From contig JACREQ010000038.1 of NCBI GenBank assembly GCA_016218155.1, positions 94,005-158,004 of the forward strand: a stretch of DNA of 64,000 nucleotides, read 5' to 3'. This document shows, piece after piece, positions 9,146-18,078 of the stretch (positions are counted from its first letter, which is position 1; each line of letters opens with the position of its first letter). The stretch comes from Bacteroidia bacterium (GTDB lineage: Bacteria; Bacteroidota; Bacteroidia; Bacteroidales; GWA2-32-17). Made by a program: the position numbers and the translations under genes. The notes under the pieces were generated by a model, which did not search any database, was not told the origin of the DNA, and worked only from the letters and a program-made list of their open reading frames with translations.

Positions 9146-9169
9146 CTCTAACAAAAGTCTAAACAGTTT

Positions 9170-12100
9170 TTATTGTTGCTGCGGAAATAAAGTTACAAAT
9201 TTTTCGTAATAGATTTTAAATTTATCTTCAATCTTTTTAGACATTTCTAATTGATTAAATGTCTTTGTAAGTCTTTGTAATTCCTGCATTATAGACATTG
9301 CTCTTTTGGTTTCATTTGCAACCATTTCGGTATATTTTTTATCAAGTGACAAATAATAATCTAACTCACTTTCAGTCATTTTTGTCATTTTTTCGAGTAT
9401 TGCAGTTGCTTTTGCTATTTCGCCTGCGCGATAATATGCTTCCGCAACACCTAGCACAAACACATTATATGGTACAGTTTCACCTGGCATAACTTCCATA
9501 CATTTGTCTAATACTTTAATTGCAGAATCGCGTTTACCTTCATCAAGTAAAGAGGAAGCCAATCGAGCAAAATTATTTCTGAAGTTCATTGTCATTCGTA
9601 AGTTGTTTTCATTTAAGTAAACATCTTTACGGTTTATACCACCCCAGGTAAACTTGTTCATTAAATTATCATATAGTATATCGGTATCAATCCAACCAGT
9701 TTGCCCGTCTTTGTTGTTAGCCTTAACAGGAGTTAGTCTGTAAGCTAATCCATCCAAACGGAAATAATCATCAAGGTTCATATAACTGTCGCCACCAACC
9801 GTAATAGCAAAATTAACCGGTCTGTCCCATTTATTATTTGCTAAAATATCAAGAATTGCTAATTCTGATTTATACAAATAATTTTTAGTAATATTCCAGT
9901 TAATTACAGGAACCATCATTGGTGCCATTGAAGGTTTGATGGTTTTGTTGTTAATTACCTTTAAAGAATCAACCTTCAAGCTTAACTGTCTGGTTGGAAT
10001 AAAATTTATCATTTCGGTTTGTGATAAAGGAACTTTCGCTTCCTGTAAATCGCTTTTAACAAACTCTATGACTTTTCCAATATCAACAGGATTTTTTATT
10101 TGTTCAATAACTGGCGCATAAACTCTTCTTTCTCCGGCAATCTGATCATAAGTAAATGAGATTGGCAATGGCTCTGAGTCATATGCTTTGCGTTTCATTT
10201 GCTCAATATACCAATCGGTATTTAAAAGACTTAAATTAACAACACGCACATCTGTTCTTACACCCTCAACTTCCTGAGCGTACCAAAGCGGGAAAGTGTC
10301 GTTATCACCGTTTGTAAACAATATTGCATTAGGCTCACACGACTCGAGATAATTCTTAGCAAAATCTCGTGCCGAATAACAGTTAGAACGATCATGATCA
10401 TCCCAGTTTTCTTTTGCCATAATGCCTGGAACTGCAACCAAACAAACTGCTGTAACGGCTCCTGCAGTTAATACTGCCGGCATTTTTTTACTTAACAGCT
10501 GGTATAAAGCTGCAACACCCAATCCAATCCAGATTGTAAAAGCATAAAAAGATCCTGCATAAGCATAATCCCTCTCACGTGGCTGATAAGGCGTCTGATT
10601 CAAATAAATTACAATTGCAAGACCTGTAAAGAAAAATAACAATGCTACCAAAACAAATCCCTTAGATTCCTTAACAAAATGAAAATACATTCCAATTAGA
10701 CCTAAAAGAAATGGTAACATAAAATACATGTTCTTTGCTTTATTGTTTGCTAATGGCTCTGGTAAATTGTCCTGAGGTCCAAGTCTGGCTTCGTCAAGAA
10801 ATGGAATTCCAGAAACCCAGTTTCCGTTTATAATACTACCGTGTCCCTGAATATCGTTCTGACGACCTGCAAAATTCCACATAAAATACCTGAAATACAT
10901 AAAACCTACCTGATACTTAAAAAAGAATTTAATGTTTTCTGCAAAAGTTGGTTTATATATTTTTTGCACAGATCCATCTTGTGGTGAACCATTTTCATCA
11001 ATAACATAGTTAATGGGAGTTCCCTCAAAATTACACCATGTTTTATATGCGCTCACATGATTAGGATCGGGACTATACATACGCGGAAAAACCATACAAA
11101 ACTGGCTGTCATAATTTGGAGATTCTTTATGATCAATTTCCTCATAAAAATCCTTACCGTCTTTAGTTTTTTGAATATATACAGGGTCACCAATTTTATA
11201 AGGCTCCGATTTGTTTAACTGAGCAACAAATGTTTGTCCGTAAAATAAAGGACGATCGCCATACTGTTCACGATTAAGATAAGAAATAAGTGAAAAAACA
11301 TTCTCGGGATTATTTTCGTCAAGCGGAGTATCAACATTTGATCTTATTAAAATAATTGCAAAAGTTGAATATCCCAGCAAGATCATTGCTATACATAACA
11401 CCAAGGTGTTTAAAATTGATTTTAATTTTTTAATATAAAATACTGCAAACCAGCTACCAATTAGAAACAAAATAAAAAACGCTATAGAATTAATCATAAG
11501 CGGAATTCCGGATAAGGATAGTAATAAAGAAATTACAGTTGCCTTAACGAAATTAGGAACTTCTTTTGTTGTAACATAAATACCGGCAGCAATTAAAACC
11601 ACAAGTAATCCAACATAAAACAAAAGACCTGAGTTAAAACCAAGCCCCATTCCATTAACAAAACCTAGTTCGAACCATGATGCAACTTTAAATACACCCT
11701 GAATAATTCCATACATAATTGCAGCTAATGAAACCACAGAAATTAATGCAGAGTATAGAATGCCCTTTTTGGTAACTTTAAACTTGCGGAAATAAATCAA
11801 AAATACAATTGCTGGAATTGCAAGTAAGTTTAATAAGTGGACTCCGATAGAAATTCCCATGAAGAATGCAATAAGTACTATCCATCTTGAGGAAAACTTT
11901 TGATCGGCAACAGCATCCCACTTTGTTATGAGCCAGAAAACAAGGGCAGTAAACAATGAAGAAGAAGCATAAACTTCACCTTCTACAGCCGAAAACCAAA
12001 AAGTATCAGAAAAGGTATAAGCTAAAGCACCTACCAATCCACTACCAATAGTTGCTACAAGTTGTCCGGCAGTCATTTCACCCTCTTTAACCAACATTTT

Positions 12101-12403
12101 CTTTGCAAAATAAGTAATTGTCCAAAACAGGAATAATATTGTTAAGGCACTAAAAATTCCCGACATTGCATTAACCATCATTGCTACCTGAGTATTATCA
12201 GAAGCAAATAGTGAAAAGAATCTTGCGGTAAGCATAAAGAACGGAGCTCCAGGGGGATGTCCTACTTCAAGTTTAAATGCTGTGGCAATAAATTCTCCAC
12301 AATCCCAAAAACTGGCCGTAGGCTCAATTGTCATTAAATAAACGACAGCTGAAATAATAAATGCTATCCAGCCACCAATGTTGTTCCAAAGCTTAAATCT
12401 CAT
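9170..12403 (-). CDS. DUF2723 (GT117-like) multi-pass membrane protein
   Basis: This 1077-residue protein belongs to the DUF2723 family typical of Bacteroidota, predicted to be dolichyl-phosphate-mannose mannosyltransferase-like. The N-terminus has the hallmark sequence YLMTIEPTASFWDCGEF followed by VGHPPGAPFF, then many membrane helices through about residue 650. A large soluble C-terminal part contains helical repeats (about 920-1070) similar to TPR. Homologues are thought to O-glycosylate exported proteins, acting at the inner membrane on the periplasmic side. It is the first gene of a leftward pair with the deacetylase. Confidence 0.85.
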   Translation of the reverse strand: MRFKLWNNIGGWIAFIISAVVYLMTIEPTASFWDCGEFIATAFKLEVGHPPGAPFFMLTARFFSLFASDNTQVAMMVNAMSGIFSALTILFLFWTITYFAKKMLVKEGEMTAGQLVATIGSGLVGALAYTFSDTFWFSAVEGEVYASSSLFTALVFWLITKWDAVADQKFSSRWIVLIAFFMGISIGVHLLNLLAIPAIVFLIYFRKFKVTKKGILYSALISVVSLAAIMYGIIQGVFKVASWFELGFVNGMGLGFNSGLLFYVGLLVVLIAAGIYVTTKEVPNFVKATVISLLLSLSGIPLMINSIAFFILFLIGSWFAVFYIKKLKSILNTLVLCIAMILLGYSTFAIILIRSNVDTPLDENNPENVFSLISYLNREQYGDRPLFYGQTFVAQLNKSEPYKIGDPVYIQKTKDGKDFYEEIDHKESPNYDSQFCMVFPRMYSPDPNHVSAYKTWCNFEGTPINYVIDENGSPQDGSVQKIYKPTFAENIKFFFKYQVGFMYFRYFMWNFAGRQNDIQGHGSIINGNWVSGIPFLDEARLGPQDNLPEPLANNKAKNMYFMLPFLLGLIGMYFHFVKESKGFVLVALLFFFTGLAIVIYLNQTPYQPRERDYAYAGSFYAFTIWIGLGVAALYQLLSKKMPAVLTAGAVTAVCLVAVPGIMAKENWDDHDRSNCYSARDFAKNYLESCEPNAILFTNGDNDTFPLWYAQEVEGVRTDVRVVNLSLLNTDWYIEQMKRKAYDSEPLPISFTYDQIAGERRVYAPVIEQIKNPVDIGKVIEFVKSDLQEAKVPLSQTEMINFIPTRQLSLKVDSLKVINNKTIKPSMAPMMVPVINWNITKNYLYKSELAILDILANNKWDRPVNFAITVGGDSYMNLDDYFRLDGLAYRLTPVKANNKDGQTGWIDTDILYDNLMNKFTWGGINRKDVYLNENNLRMTMNFRNNFARLASSLLDEGKRDSAIKVLDKCMEVMPGETVPYNVFVLGVAEAYYRAGEIAKATAILEKMTKMTESELDYYLSLDKKYTEMVANETKRAMSIMQELQRLTKTFNQLEMSKKIEDKFKIYYEKFVTLFPQQQ

Positions 12404-12533
12404 AAATATGATATTGAGGTTTTTAATTATTCATTACTCGTTTAGAGGCACGAAATTAAGATAATTTTCCGGTGAAGAATTTAAATTTTACTTAAAAAAT
12501 CAAAAATATTTTATTATACTTTTCAAAAATTTA

Positions 12534-12541
12534 TAACTTTG
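12534..12541 (+). promoter_or_regulatory. -7 box for the tRNA-Gln pair
   Basis: TAACTTTG fits TAnnTTTG and lies about 30 bases before the first tRNA. A -33 TTTG is not clear, so only the -7 element is called. Confidence 0.5.
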
Positions 12542-12572
12542 CACTCCGATTTTAAGGTTCTTTTATAAAAAT

Positions 12573-12643
12573 TGTTCGATGGTGTAACGGTAGCACCGCA
12601 GATTTTGATTCTGCTAGTTCAGGTTCGAATCCTGGTCGGACAA
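12573..12643 (+). tRNA. tRNA-Gln (anticodon TTG)
   Basis: The sequence folds into a full cloverleaf. The acceptor arms TGTTCGA and TCGGACA pair, the D-arm contains TAACGGTAG, the anticodon stem GCAGA/TCTGC encloses loop TTTTGAT with anticodon TTG, and the T-loop is TTCGAAT. CCA is not encoded. Confidence 0.95.
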
Positions 12644-12654
12644 CACTCTTTTAT

Positions 12655-12725
12655 TGTCCCGTTGTGTAATGGTAGCACAACAGTCTCTGGATCTGTTTGT
12701 CGGGGTTCGAGTCCCTGCGGGACAA
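12655..12725 (+). tRNA. tRNA-Gln (anticodon CTG)
   Basis: This is a second cloverleaf 11 bases after the first, with acceptor arms TGTCCCG/CGGGACA, anticodon loop CTCTGGA (anticodon CTG) and T-loop TTCGAGT. The last anticodon-stem pair is a T-T mismatch. A tyrosine recombinase gene begins 235 bases downstream, so the 3' end of this tRNA is the likely attachment site of an integrated element; no second copy of the 3' end is found in the window. Confidence 0.93.
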
Positions 12726-12747
12726 CATCTATCAGTGCAAATTTTGG

Positions 12748-12783
12748 AAAAAGCCTTAAAACCAACCGTTTTAAGGCTTTTTC
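12748..12783 (+). terminator. rho-independent terminator after the tRNA pair
   Basis: The arms AAAAAGCCTTAAAAC and GTTTTAAGGCTTTTT form a 15-base stem around a short loop, followed by a T-rich run. It would end the tRNA-Gln transcript. Confidence 0.8.
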
Positions 12784-12836
12784 TTTTTCCATTTCTGCGG
12801 TATTTTTGAAAGAAATGACCTGATTTAGCTGGTTAT

Positions 12837-12873
12837 TTAGCTGGACTAAAAAATTCTGGTTTAGTCCAGCTAA
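12837..12873. repeat. 14-bp perfect inverted repeat upstream of the integrase
   Basis: TTAGCTGGACTAAA at 12837-12850 is mirrored by TTTAGTCCAGCTAA at 12860-12873, with 9 bases between. It lies between the tRNA terminator and the integrase start, so it could be a recombinase arm site, an operator or a transcript hairpin. A third, partial copy (TTTAGCTGG) directly precedes the left arm at 12824-12832. Confidence 0.7.
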
Positions 12874-12960
12874 TCCGGTGCTTATTCCATGATTTTCAAA
12901 CATTTTCATTTTTCTTTAAGAGCTTTCTGGCTTAATTTTAATCATTAAAAACTGTGAAAA

Positions 12961-14226
12961 ATGGAAACAAGAAATCGAGTAGGATTATCGTTCTATGTAA
13001 AAAGAACAAAACCCTTAAAAAATGGCGAAGTACCCATTTATGTGAAAATCTCAGTAAATGGAACCACCGATGAATTAGCCACTTTAAAAAGTATTTTACC
13101 TGAAAAATGGAGTGTTGAGAAAAACGCAGCATTCGTTAAAACAAAAGAAGCAAAAGAACTTAACGATAAACTTTTTGAAATTCGGAGTAAGTTAATTGAC
13201 CAAGTAAGGATTCTAAAAGAAAATAGCAGGGAAATTACCGCAACGACAATAAAAGAATCTTTCTTAGGAATTAATCACGAAGAAAAAAAAGTTGTTGCAA
13301 TTTTTAGTGAACATAATCAGACAATTCAGTTATTAGCCGAAAAAAGCGACGAATATTCTAAAGAAACATGTAAAAGATATATTGCTTGTCTTAATCACTT
13401 GAAAAAATATATCAAAATTAAATATAGAAAAGATGATTTGTTATTGAATAGCATAACACATGAGTTTATTGCCGGATTCGAATTGTATCTTAAAATTGAC
13501 AATAATTGCAGTCATAATACTGCCATTAAATATATCAAAAACTTAAAAAAAATAATCAATAATGCAGTAAATAACGGATGGATAAAGAAAGACCCTTTTA
13601 TAAATATAAAACTAAAAGCAAAAAATGTAGATAAAGAATTCTTAAACGAAGATGAGTTATTTCAATTAATTAATAAAAACTTTTCGATTGCCAGACTTGA
13701 ACAAGTAAAAGACGTTTTTATTTTTGGATGTTTTACTGGTCTTGCATATTCTGACTTAAAAGAGTTAACATTAGAGAACATTGTTACAGACGAAAAAGGG
13801 AAATTCTGGATTCACACAAAAAGAAAGAAAACTAAAATCGCAAGCCATATTCCCTTACATTTAATTCCACAAATGATAATTGAAAAATACAAGTCAAATC
13901 CTTATTGCCAATTAAACAACAAACTTTTACCTGTTTATTCTAACCAGAAAATGAATGGGTATTTGAATGAAATTTCTATTATCTGTGGAATTCAAAAAAA
14001 GCTTACATCACATATTGCACGTTATACATTTGCCACAACTGTAACCTTAAATAATGATATACCAATAGAGAGTGTTTCAAAAATGTTAGGACATAGCTCA
14101 ATCAAAATGACACAACATTATGCAAAGTTACTTGACAAAAAAGTAGGTCAGGATATGGAAAAAATCAAAGATAAATTTACCAAAAATCCACTTTCCGGTT
14201 TTATTCAAAATATATGTTTAAATTAA
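12961..14226 (+). CDS. tyrosine recombinase / integrase (Bacteroidota IntDOT-like)
   Basis: This 421-residue site-specific recombinase has an N-terminal arm-binding domain (NRVGLSFYVKRTK, about 1-90), a SAM-like core-binding domain (about 105-205) and a catalytic domain. Visible catalytic residues are H351 and R354 in HIARYTF, H378 in LGHSS and nucleophile Y387 in QHYAKL. The first catalytic Arg is replaced in FTGLAYSDL, a substitution also seen in conjugative-transposon integrases such as IntDOT. It follows tRNA-Gln(CTG) in the same direction, the usual layout for an element integrated at a tRNA 3' end. A strong terminator follows. Confidence 0.92.
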   Translation: METRNRVGLSFYVKRTKPLKNGEVPIYVKISVNGTTDELATLKSILPEKWSVEKNAAFVKTKEAKELNDKLFEIRSKLIDQVRILKENSREITATTIKESFLGINHEEKKVVAIFSEHNQTIQLLAEKSDEYSKETCKRYIACLNHLKKYIKIKYRKDDLLLNSITHEFIAGFELYLKIDNNCSHNTAIKYIKNLKKIINNAVNNGWIKKDPFINIKLKAKNVDKEFLNEDELFQLINKNFSIARLEQVKDVFIFGCFTGLAYSDLKELTLENIVTDEKGKFWIHTKRKKTKIASHIPLHLIPQMIIEKYKSNPYCQLNNKLLPVYSNQKMNGYLNEISIICGIQKKLTSHIARYTFATTVTLNNDIPIESVSKMLGHSSIKMTQHYAKLLDKKVGQDMEKIKDKFTKNPLSGFIQNICLN

Positions 14227-14230
14227 ATTT

Positions 14231-14258
14231 AAAGCCCTGAAAAACCAGGGCTTTTTTT
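14231..14258 (+). terminator. rho-independent terminator after integrase
   Basis: AAAGCCCTG and CAGGGCTTT form a perfect 9-bp stem with an AAAAAC loop, and the second arm runs into a T tract. Confidence 0.9.
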
Positions 14259-14368
14259 ATTTTAATTCTTAGAATAAAGTGCAAATATTTGAAAATTCAG
14301 ACATAAGAAACGGCATTTGAAATAAACTTAACAAAGCACCGTATATTTGAAATAAAAGAAAATATTTT

Positions 14369-14539
14369 ATGTCAAAAGCAGTAAAAACTCAAAAGCAAAT
14401 AGAAGATGAATACGGTATTTGCCATAATACTTTTCGTAAATGGATTAAACCAATTGAAAAGCAACTGAAATTAGTTAAAAGAAGACCATTACTTGCATGG
14501 CAAGTAGAAATGATTTATGAGTTTTTGGATAAACCTTAA
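14369..14539 (+). CDS. small helix-turn-helix DNA-binding protein
   Basis: This 56-residue ORF starts MSKAVKTQKQIEDEYG and carries a helix-turn-helix-like segment with YGICHNTFRKWIKPIEK, then a basic VKRRPLL stretch. Proteins like this (DUF4248-type or excisionase-like) sit near integrases in Bacteroidota mobile elements and may regulate or direct excision. It lies 142 bases after the integrase stop, in the same direction but beyond the terminator. TATTTTAT precedes the ATG closely and no clear ribosome site is seen. A chance ORF is possible but the HTH pattern argues against it. Confidence 0.6.
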   Translation: MSKAVKTQKQIEDEYGICHNTFRKWIKPIEKQLKLVKRRPLLAWQVEMIYEFLDKP

Positions 14540-14604
14540 AAATAAAACTGTGTTAACTTGTTTCAATAAGCTATTTTAAAAGAATAAAATTGTGTTATCT
14601 TTAA

Positions 14605-15189
14605 TTACTTTTCTTTATATTTCATTCTAAGTTCAATTATAGAAATAATAGAAAGTAAAGCCATTACATAAAAAAATATAAATAACAAAAAAATAATTCT
14701 TTCATAAAAATCAATATCAACCCAAATATCTTTATTATTACCATAGGAGGCATATAATTTAAATGTAAATAAAGGCTGATCTTGTTGCATTTTATTTATA
14801 ATAATAAATTTTTTTGCATCTGGAGTATACTCATTACCAATAATAATATATTTTTTAATTGGTTCATAAAAAAAACTGTGTTGCCTAAAATAAGTATAAA
14901 AAGAAGCCCCAGAAATCATTGTTGATAATGCTAAAACATAACAAAACCTTTTCCATTTTATTTTTCTCCTTGCATCCCATTTTCCTCCTCTAAATAACAA
15001 CGACCATAATAATATTAAAATAAATGAACAAATTAAAATAATTATTACTAAAAAAGAACTTATATCAACCTCAGTGTAATTTTCAGATAATAAAGCAATG
15101 GTTAGTGAAAATATAAGCCATGTAATTATGTTACGCAATTGTTTTAACGTAATATTTTTAAAGTCTATATTATTTAGCCTTATTTGCAT
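14605..15189 (-). CDS. multi-pass membrane protein, unknown function
   Basis: I do not recognise a family. The 194-residue protein has about five hydrophobic helices: two near the N-terminus (about 21-39 and 47-66), one at about 86-104, and one or two near the C-terminus (about 165-188). A soluble loop of about 60 residues lies before the last helix. It overlaps the stop of the FnIII protein upstream by 10 bases, so the two are co-translated and perhaps act together at the membrane. Composition is very AT-rich, like the rest of this accessory stretch. Confidence 0.7.
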   Translation of the reverse strand: MQIRLNNIDFKNITLKQLRNIITWLIFSLTIALLSENYTEVDISSFLVIIILICSFILILLWSLLFRGGKWDARRKIKWKRFCYVLALSTMISGASFYTYFRQHSFFYEPIKKYIIIGNEYTPDAKKFIIINKMQQDQPLFTFKLYASYGNNKDIWVDIDFYERIIFLLFIFFYVMALLSIISIIELRMKYKEK

Positions 15190-16997
15190 TGTTCATCTAA
15201 AAAGATTTCAAAAGGGATGGCATCATATCCTTTTTCTTTATAAAATTGAAATTCTTCCATTCTTTCCTTAGTACTTAAATCCGCATCTTTATAACAAGAG
15301 ATTCTTTTATTAGTTTCGTAATCTCTGAGATATATTTTATAAATATATGGCTCTAATATCAATACGGATGATGTACTTTCATTATGTTCTTTATGTTTAT
15401 TTGTATCATAAAAATATCCCATTTTAGAATAAATAATCTTTTTTCCTTTTATTTCTATTCTAGGATTTTTCGTTGTTTTAGCACAGATATATAGAGGAAT
15501 AGTAATCGTTTGAGTTGATACTGTAAAATTAATATTGTTAGAATTTATGTAATATTCTGGAGTAACTGCAATATTGCTTGCGTAATAAATTTCATTTGAT
15601 TTAAAATAATTATCAATAGAACCTTCGATTTTATTATTAATTTGTTCTTGATATACTTTAAGTGCTTTTTTATATTTTTTATTTACCTTTCTTTTAGAAG
15701 GTATATAAGGGTACTTAATATTTTTAATTTTAGATAAATTCTCAACATTTTTCAACTCTGGATTCAATATATAAAAAGATTCTATTGCATTTTGCGATGG
15801 ATAAATCCCTTTTTCTAATAATCCCTTTTTAATTTGTACCTCCTTTAGGCTATCTGAGGAATAATCTTTGCTATCATTGCTTGTAACTGATTTTCTTACA
15901 AAAGTAATAGGTCCAGCATATTCAATTCCTGTGAGTGTTACTGGATTATTATAAATTAAACGATTTAAAAATATATTAAGCGTATCTTTTACAGAAAAGT
16001 ACTTACTTAAATTACTTGAATTTTCGTTTACATACCATACACTATCTTTTTGTTGATTACCGTTCGCTCTAATATCAACTATATTTTTTTCTTGAATTGT
16101 TAATGGAATATCAAAACTACAATTCCAGCCATATAATCCTTCAGTTATTATTTGTTTTTGTTTAAAAATTAATACTGTTTTATCTATATCATTACTATCA
16201 AAATAACCTATTCCAATTAGAAGATTCCCTTCCTTACTTTTTACAATTTCTTTAGGAAAATAATCATACTTATAAGTTTGTGGCGTTATCTTTATTGGAA
16301 AAACACTTCCATATTGAGATCCGTTGATATCAACTGCAACAGCTCTGAAAAAATAGGTGACCCCTTCCCTAATAGAAGATGTTTGCATTGTATAGTAAAA
16401 ATAACTTGAACCACCCTTCTCTGATTGAACAGACTGGGGTATTACTCTAGTTCCATGACCTTCGAGTCCGTCAGGTAAATCCATTTGATTAGTTGAATAC
16501 TCAAACATAGTTGTGGACTTCTCGCCATTAGGCACTAATACACCCATGAAAGAAATATTTACATTGCCAGATATATCAAAGTGTGAAGTGCCAACCAATG
16601 TATAAACATTAGGACCTAAAATTGCTTGGGAAGTAGTAAATTTTAACCAGTCACTTGAAATTGTATCACTACCAGGGTTACTTGCACTAATTCTAAATTT
16701 GTACGTAGTATTGGGCTTAAGTCCTGTTATAGTATATGGCATTAAAGCTATTTCGGAATTACCTTTACCTATATTTATAGATTGAAAAGTTTCTCCAGAG
16801 GGAATTTCATACCAAACTATTGTTTCTTCTCCATTAGCTTTAACTGTGCCTTTAAACATTGCTGAAATTGAATTTGGAATTACTCCGATTGAGATGATTA
16901 TTGGATGATTATTTTCTTTACTCGATACTGATTGCCCAAAAAGTATTAAAGGAAATAAAATCAAATAAATATGCAAAAAGAATAATTTATTTTCCAT
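15180..16997 (-). CDS. secreted protein with fibronectin type III-like domains
   Basis: This exported protein of 605 residues starts at MENKLFFLHIY (16997); six more in-frame residues exist upstream but the signal peptide starts cleanly here and is cleaved after LFGQS. The N-terminal 230 residues contain two FnIII-like domains; one has GLKPNTTYKFRISASN, the other GVTYFFRAVAVD, both classic FnIII strand patterns. The C-terminal half is not recognised. It is upstream of and overlaps a membrane-protein gene. Role is unknown; surface binding is a reasonable guess. Confidence 0.72.
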   Translation of the reverse strand: MENKLFFLHIYLILFPLILFGQSVSSKENNHPIIISIGVIPNSISAMFKGTVKANGEETIVWYEIPSGETFQSINIGKGNSEIALMPYTITGLKPNTTYKFRISASNPGSDTISSDWLKFTTSQAILGPNVYTLVGTSHFDISGNVNISFMGVLVPNGEKSTTMFEYSTNQMDLPDGLEGHGTRVIPQSVQSEKGGSSYFYYTMQTSSIREGVTYFFRAVAVDINGSQYGSVFPIKITPQTYKYDYFPKEIVKSKEGNLLIGIGYFDSNDIDKTVLIFKQKQIITEGLYGWNCSFDIPLTIQEKNIVDIRANGNQQKDSVWYVNENSSNLSKYFSVKDTLNIFLNRLIYNNPVTLTGIEYAGPITFVRKSVTSNDSKDYSSDSLKEVQIKKGLLEKGIYPSQNAIESFYILNPELKNVENLSKIKNIKYPYIPSKRKVNKKYKKALKVYQEQINNKIEGSIDNYFKSNEIYYASNIAVTPEYYINSNNINFTVSTQTITIPLYICAKTTKNPRIEIKGKKIIYSKMGYFYDTNKHKEHNESTSSVLILEPYIYKIYLRDYETNKRISCYKDADLSTKERMEEFQFYKEKGYDAIPFEIFLDEQCK

Positions 16998-17365
16998 ATT
17001 TTTAATTACTGTCAATCAGCTTTAAACGTCAAAGATAAAAAAATGGTTTTTGAATTTGTAAATTGACCATATAATTGTCAAAAAGAAATGAAGCCCAAAG
17101 TTAATTGTCAATTCACTGTCTCCAGACTGTACTTATTGTTTCTATCTGAATATGGAATTAGAACAGGTATACCTTATGGAGAACAAAACTACCATCAAAC
17201 TTTGAATTCATAAATATAATCAAAGTATCACTTAAGAAACGAACAGCTACTTTTGCAACATTTTTTTGAAATTAAACAAACTTGTCTTTTACATGGATAT
17301 GCTTGTGTGTAATTTAGAATAAATACAAATAATGTATATTTCGAATAATTCTATATAAATTGTTT

Positions 17366-17373
17366 TATCTTTG
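17366..17373 (+). promoter_or_regulatory. possible -7 promoter box for a small RNA
   Basis: TATCTTTG matches TAnnTTTG on the plus strand. No protein gene follows on this strand, but a hairpin at 17382-17412 and a terminator at 17511-17537 do. The -33 region has only TTTC (17338-17341). Confidence 0.4.
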
Positions 17374-17381
17374 ATAATAAT

Positions 17382-17537
17382 AAAGAAAGCTAGTGATTAA
17401 CTAGCTCTCTTTAAACGGGCACTGGGACAGGATTCAAACCTGCATCTTTTTGGTATTAATAGGCATTAGCTGCCATCCAAAATGTTTTATTCAATTAAAC
17501 TATCCAGTTAAAGGTTGTTAGGGCAACCTTTTTTATT
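17382..17537 (+). ncRNA. candidate structured small RNA containing a tRNA-like fold
   Basis: The interval opens with a 13-bp hairpin having one mismatch (arms 17382-17394 and 17400-17412) and closes with a terminator AAGGTTG/CAACCTT followed by T6. Between them (17421-17508) are nested complementary arms: ACTGG/CCAGT closing, CAGG/CCTG, TTTTGG/CCAAAA, GGC/GCC and GTTT/AAAC. Read on the minus strand the same 88 bases look like a degraded class II tRNA, with a T-arm GCAGG-TTTGAAT-CCTGT and a D-arm, but T-loop base C56 is T and two acceptor pairs fail. Promoter and terminator favour the plus strand. It is either a small RNA or a tRNA relic. Confidence 0.35.
17511..17537 (+). terminator. rho-independent terminator (plus strand)
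   Basis: AAGGTTG and CAACCTT pair across TTAGGG, followed by a T-rich run. On the minus strand the stem is not followed by Ts, so it is directional. Confidence 0.7.
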
Positions 17538-17684
17538 TTTATTTTTAATATTTAAAGTAAAGGTATAAACATAAAAAGTCGTTTTTTGGGTGGTGTAAAT
17601 TTTCTATTTACCAACTTATTAACACAATATATGGTATTACACTATATCAATACAATTAAATATCACATATTCTGCTAATTATTT

Positions 17685-18074
17685 TTATGTTTTTTTGATT
17701 TCCTTTATTTTTTTACGAGGCTTTATATAATCTCTTACAGTATTATTTAATCTCTGCGCATTACAACCATCTAATAAGCCATATGATTGCATAATTCTAC
17801 CTGTTATTATGCGGATTCGATAAGGTATATTTTCTGTGTTTTTAATTGCAAAATCTTTATCTACTTTCTGATAAATATATTTACAAAATTTAGAATTACT
17901 TATAAGAAAAAGGTTTTTGTCATTAATTCCAAGCTTTTCAAAATCGTATATTATTTTTTCTAGATTTGATACAAATAATTTGTGTGACCAAGAACCATCT
18001 ATATTTTTCAATTTATATTGATTCCCATATTTTAGCGAATTTAGAATAAACTCTATTTTTTCTTTTTTGTTCAT
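17685..18074 (-). CDS. small protein downstream of the type IIL RM enzyme, unknown
   Basis: I start it at the ATG 4 bases after the RM stop (MNKKEKIEFIL), giving 129 residues; a longer frame from 18116 would overlap the RM gene by 38 bases. It is lysine-rich with a basic tail (YIKPRKKIKEIKKT), has no membrane segment and no motif I recognise. Close coupling to the RM gene suggests an accessory role, for example a DNA-binding or regulatory partner, but this is inference from position alone. Confidence 0.6.
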   Translation of the reverse strand: MNKKEKIEFILNSLKYGNQYKLKNIDGSWSHKLFVSNLEKIIYDFEKLGINDKNLFLISNSKFCKYIYQKVDKDFAIKNTENIPYRIRIITGRIMQSYGLLDGCNAQRLNNTVRDYIKPRKKIKEIKKT

Positions 18075-18078
18075 CAAG

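Larger units (their letters stand above)
16998..17684. other. 687-base intergenic stretch
   Basis: No credible protein gene lies here. A 17-codon ORF at 17152 (MELEQVYLMENKTTIKL) resembles the start of Bacteroidota element-encoded small proteins and may be a relic. The right half holds the candidate structured RNA. Confidence 0.5.

Noticed and set aside
12572..12823. Plus-strand ORF across the tRNA-Gln pair
   Set aside because: It lies on two well-formed tRNA genes and a terminator, so it is a chance open frame.
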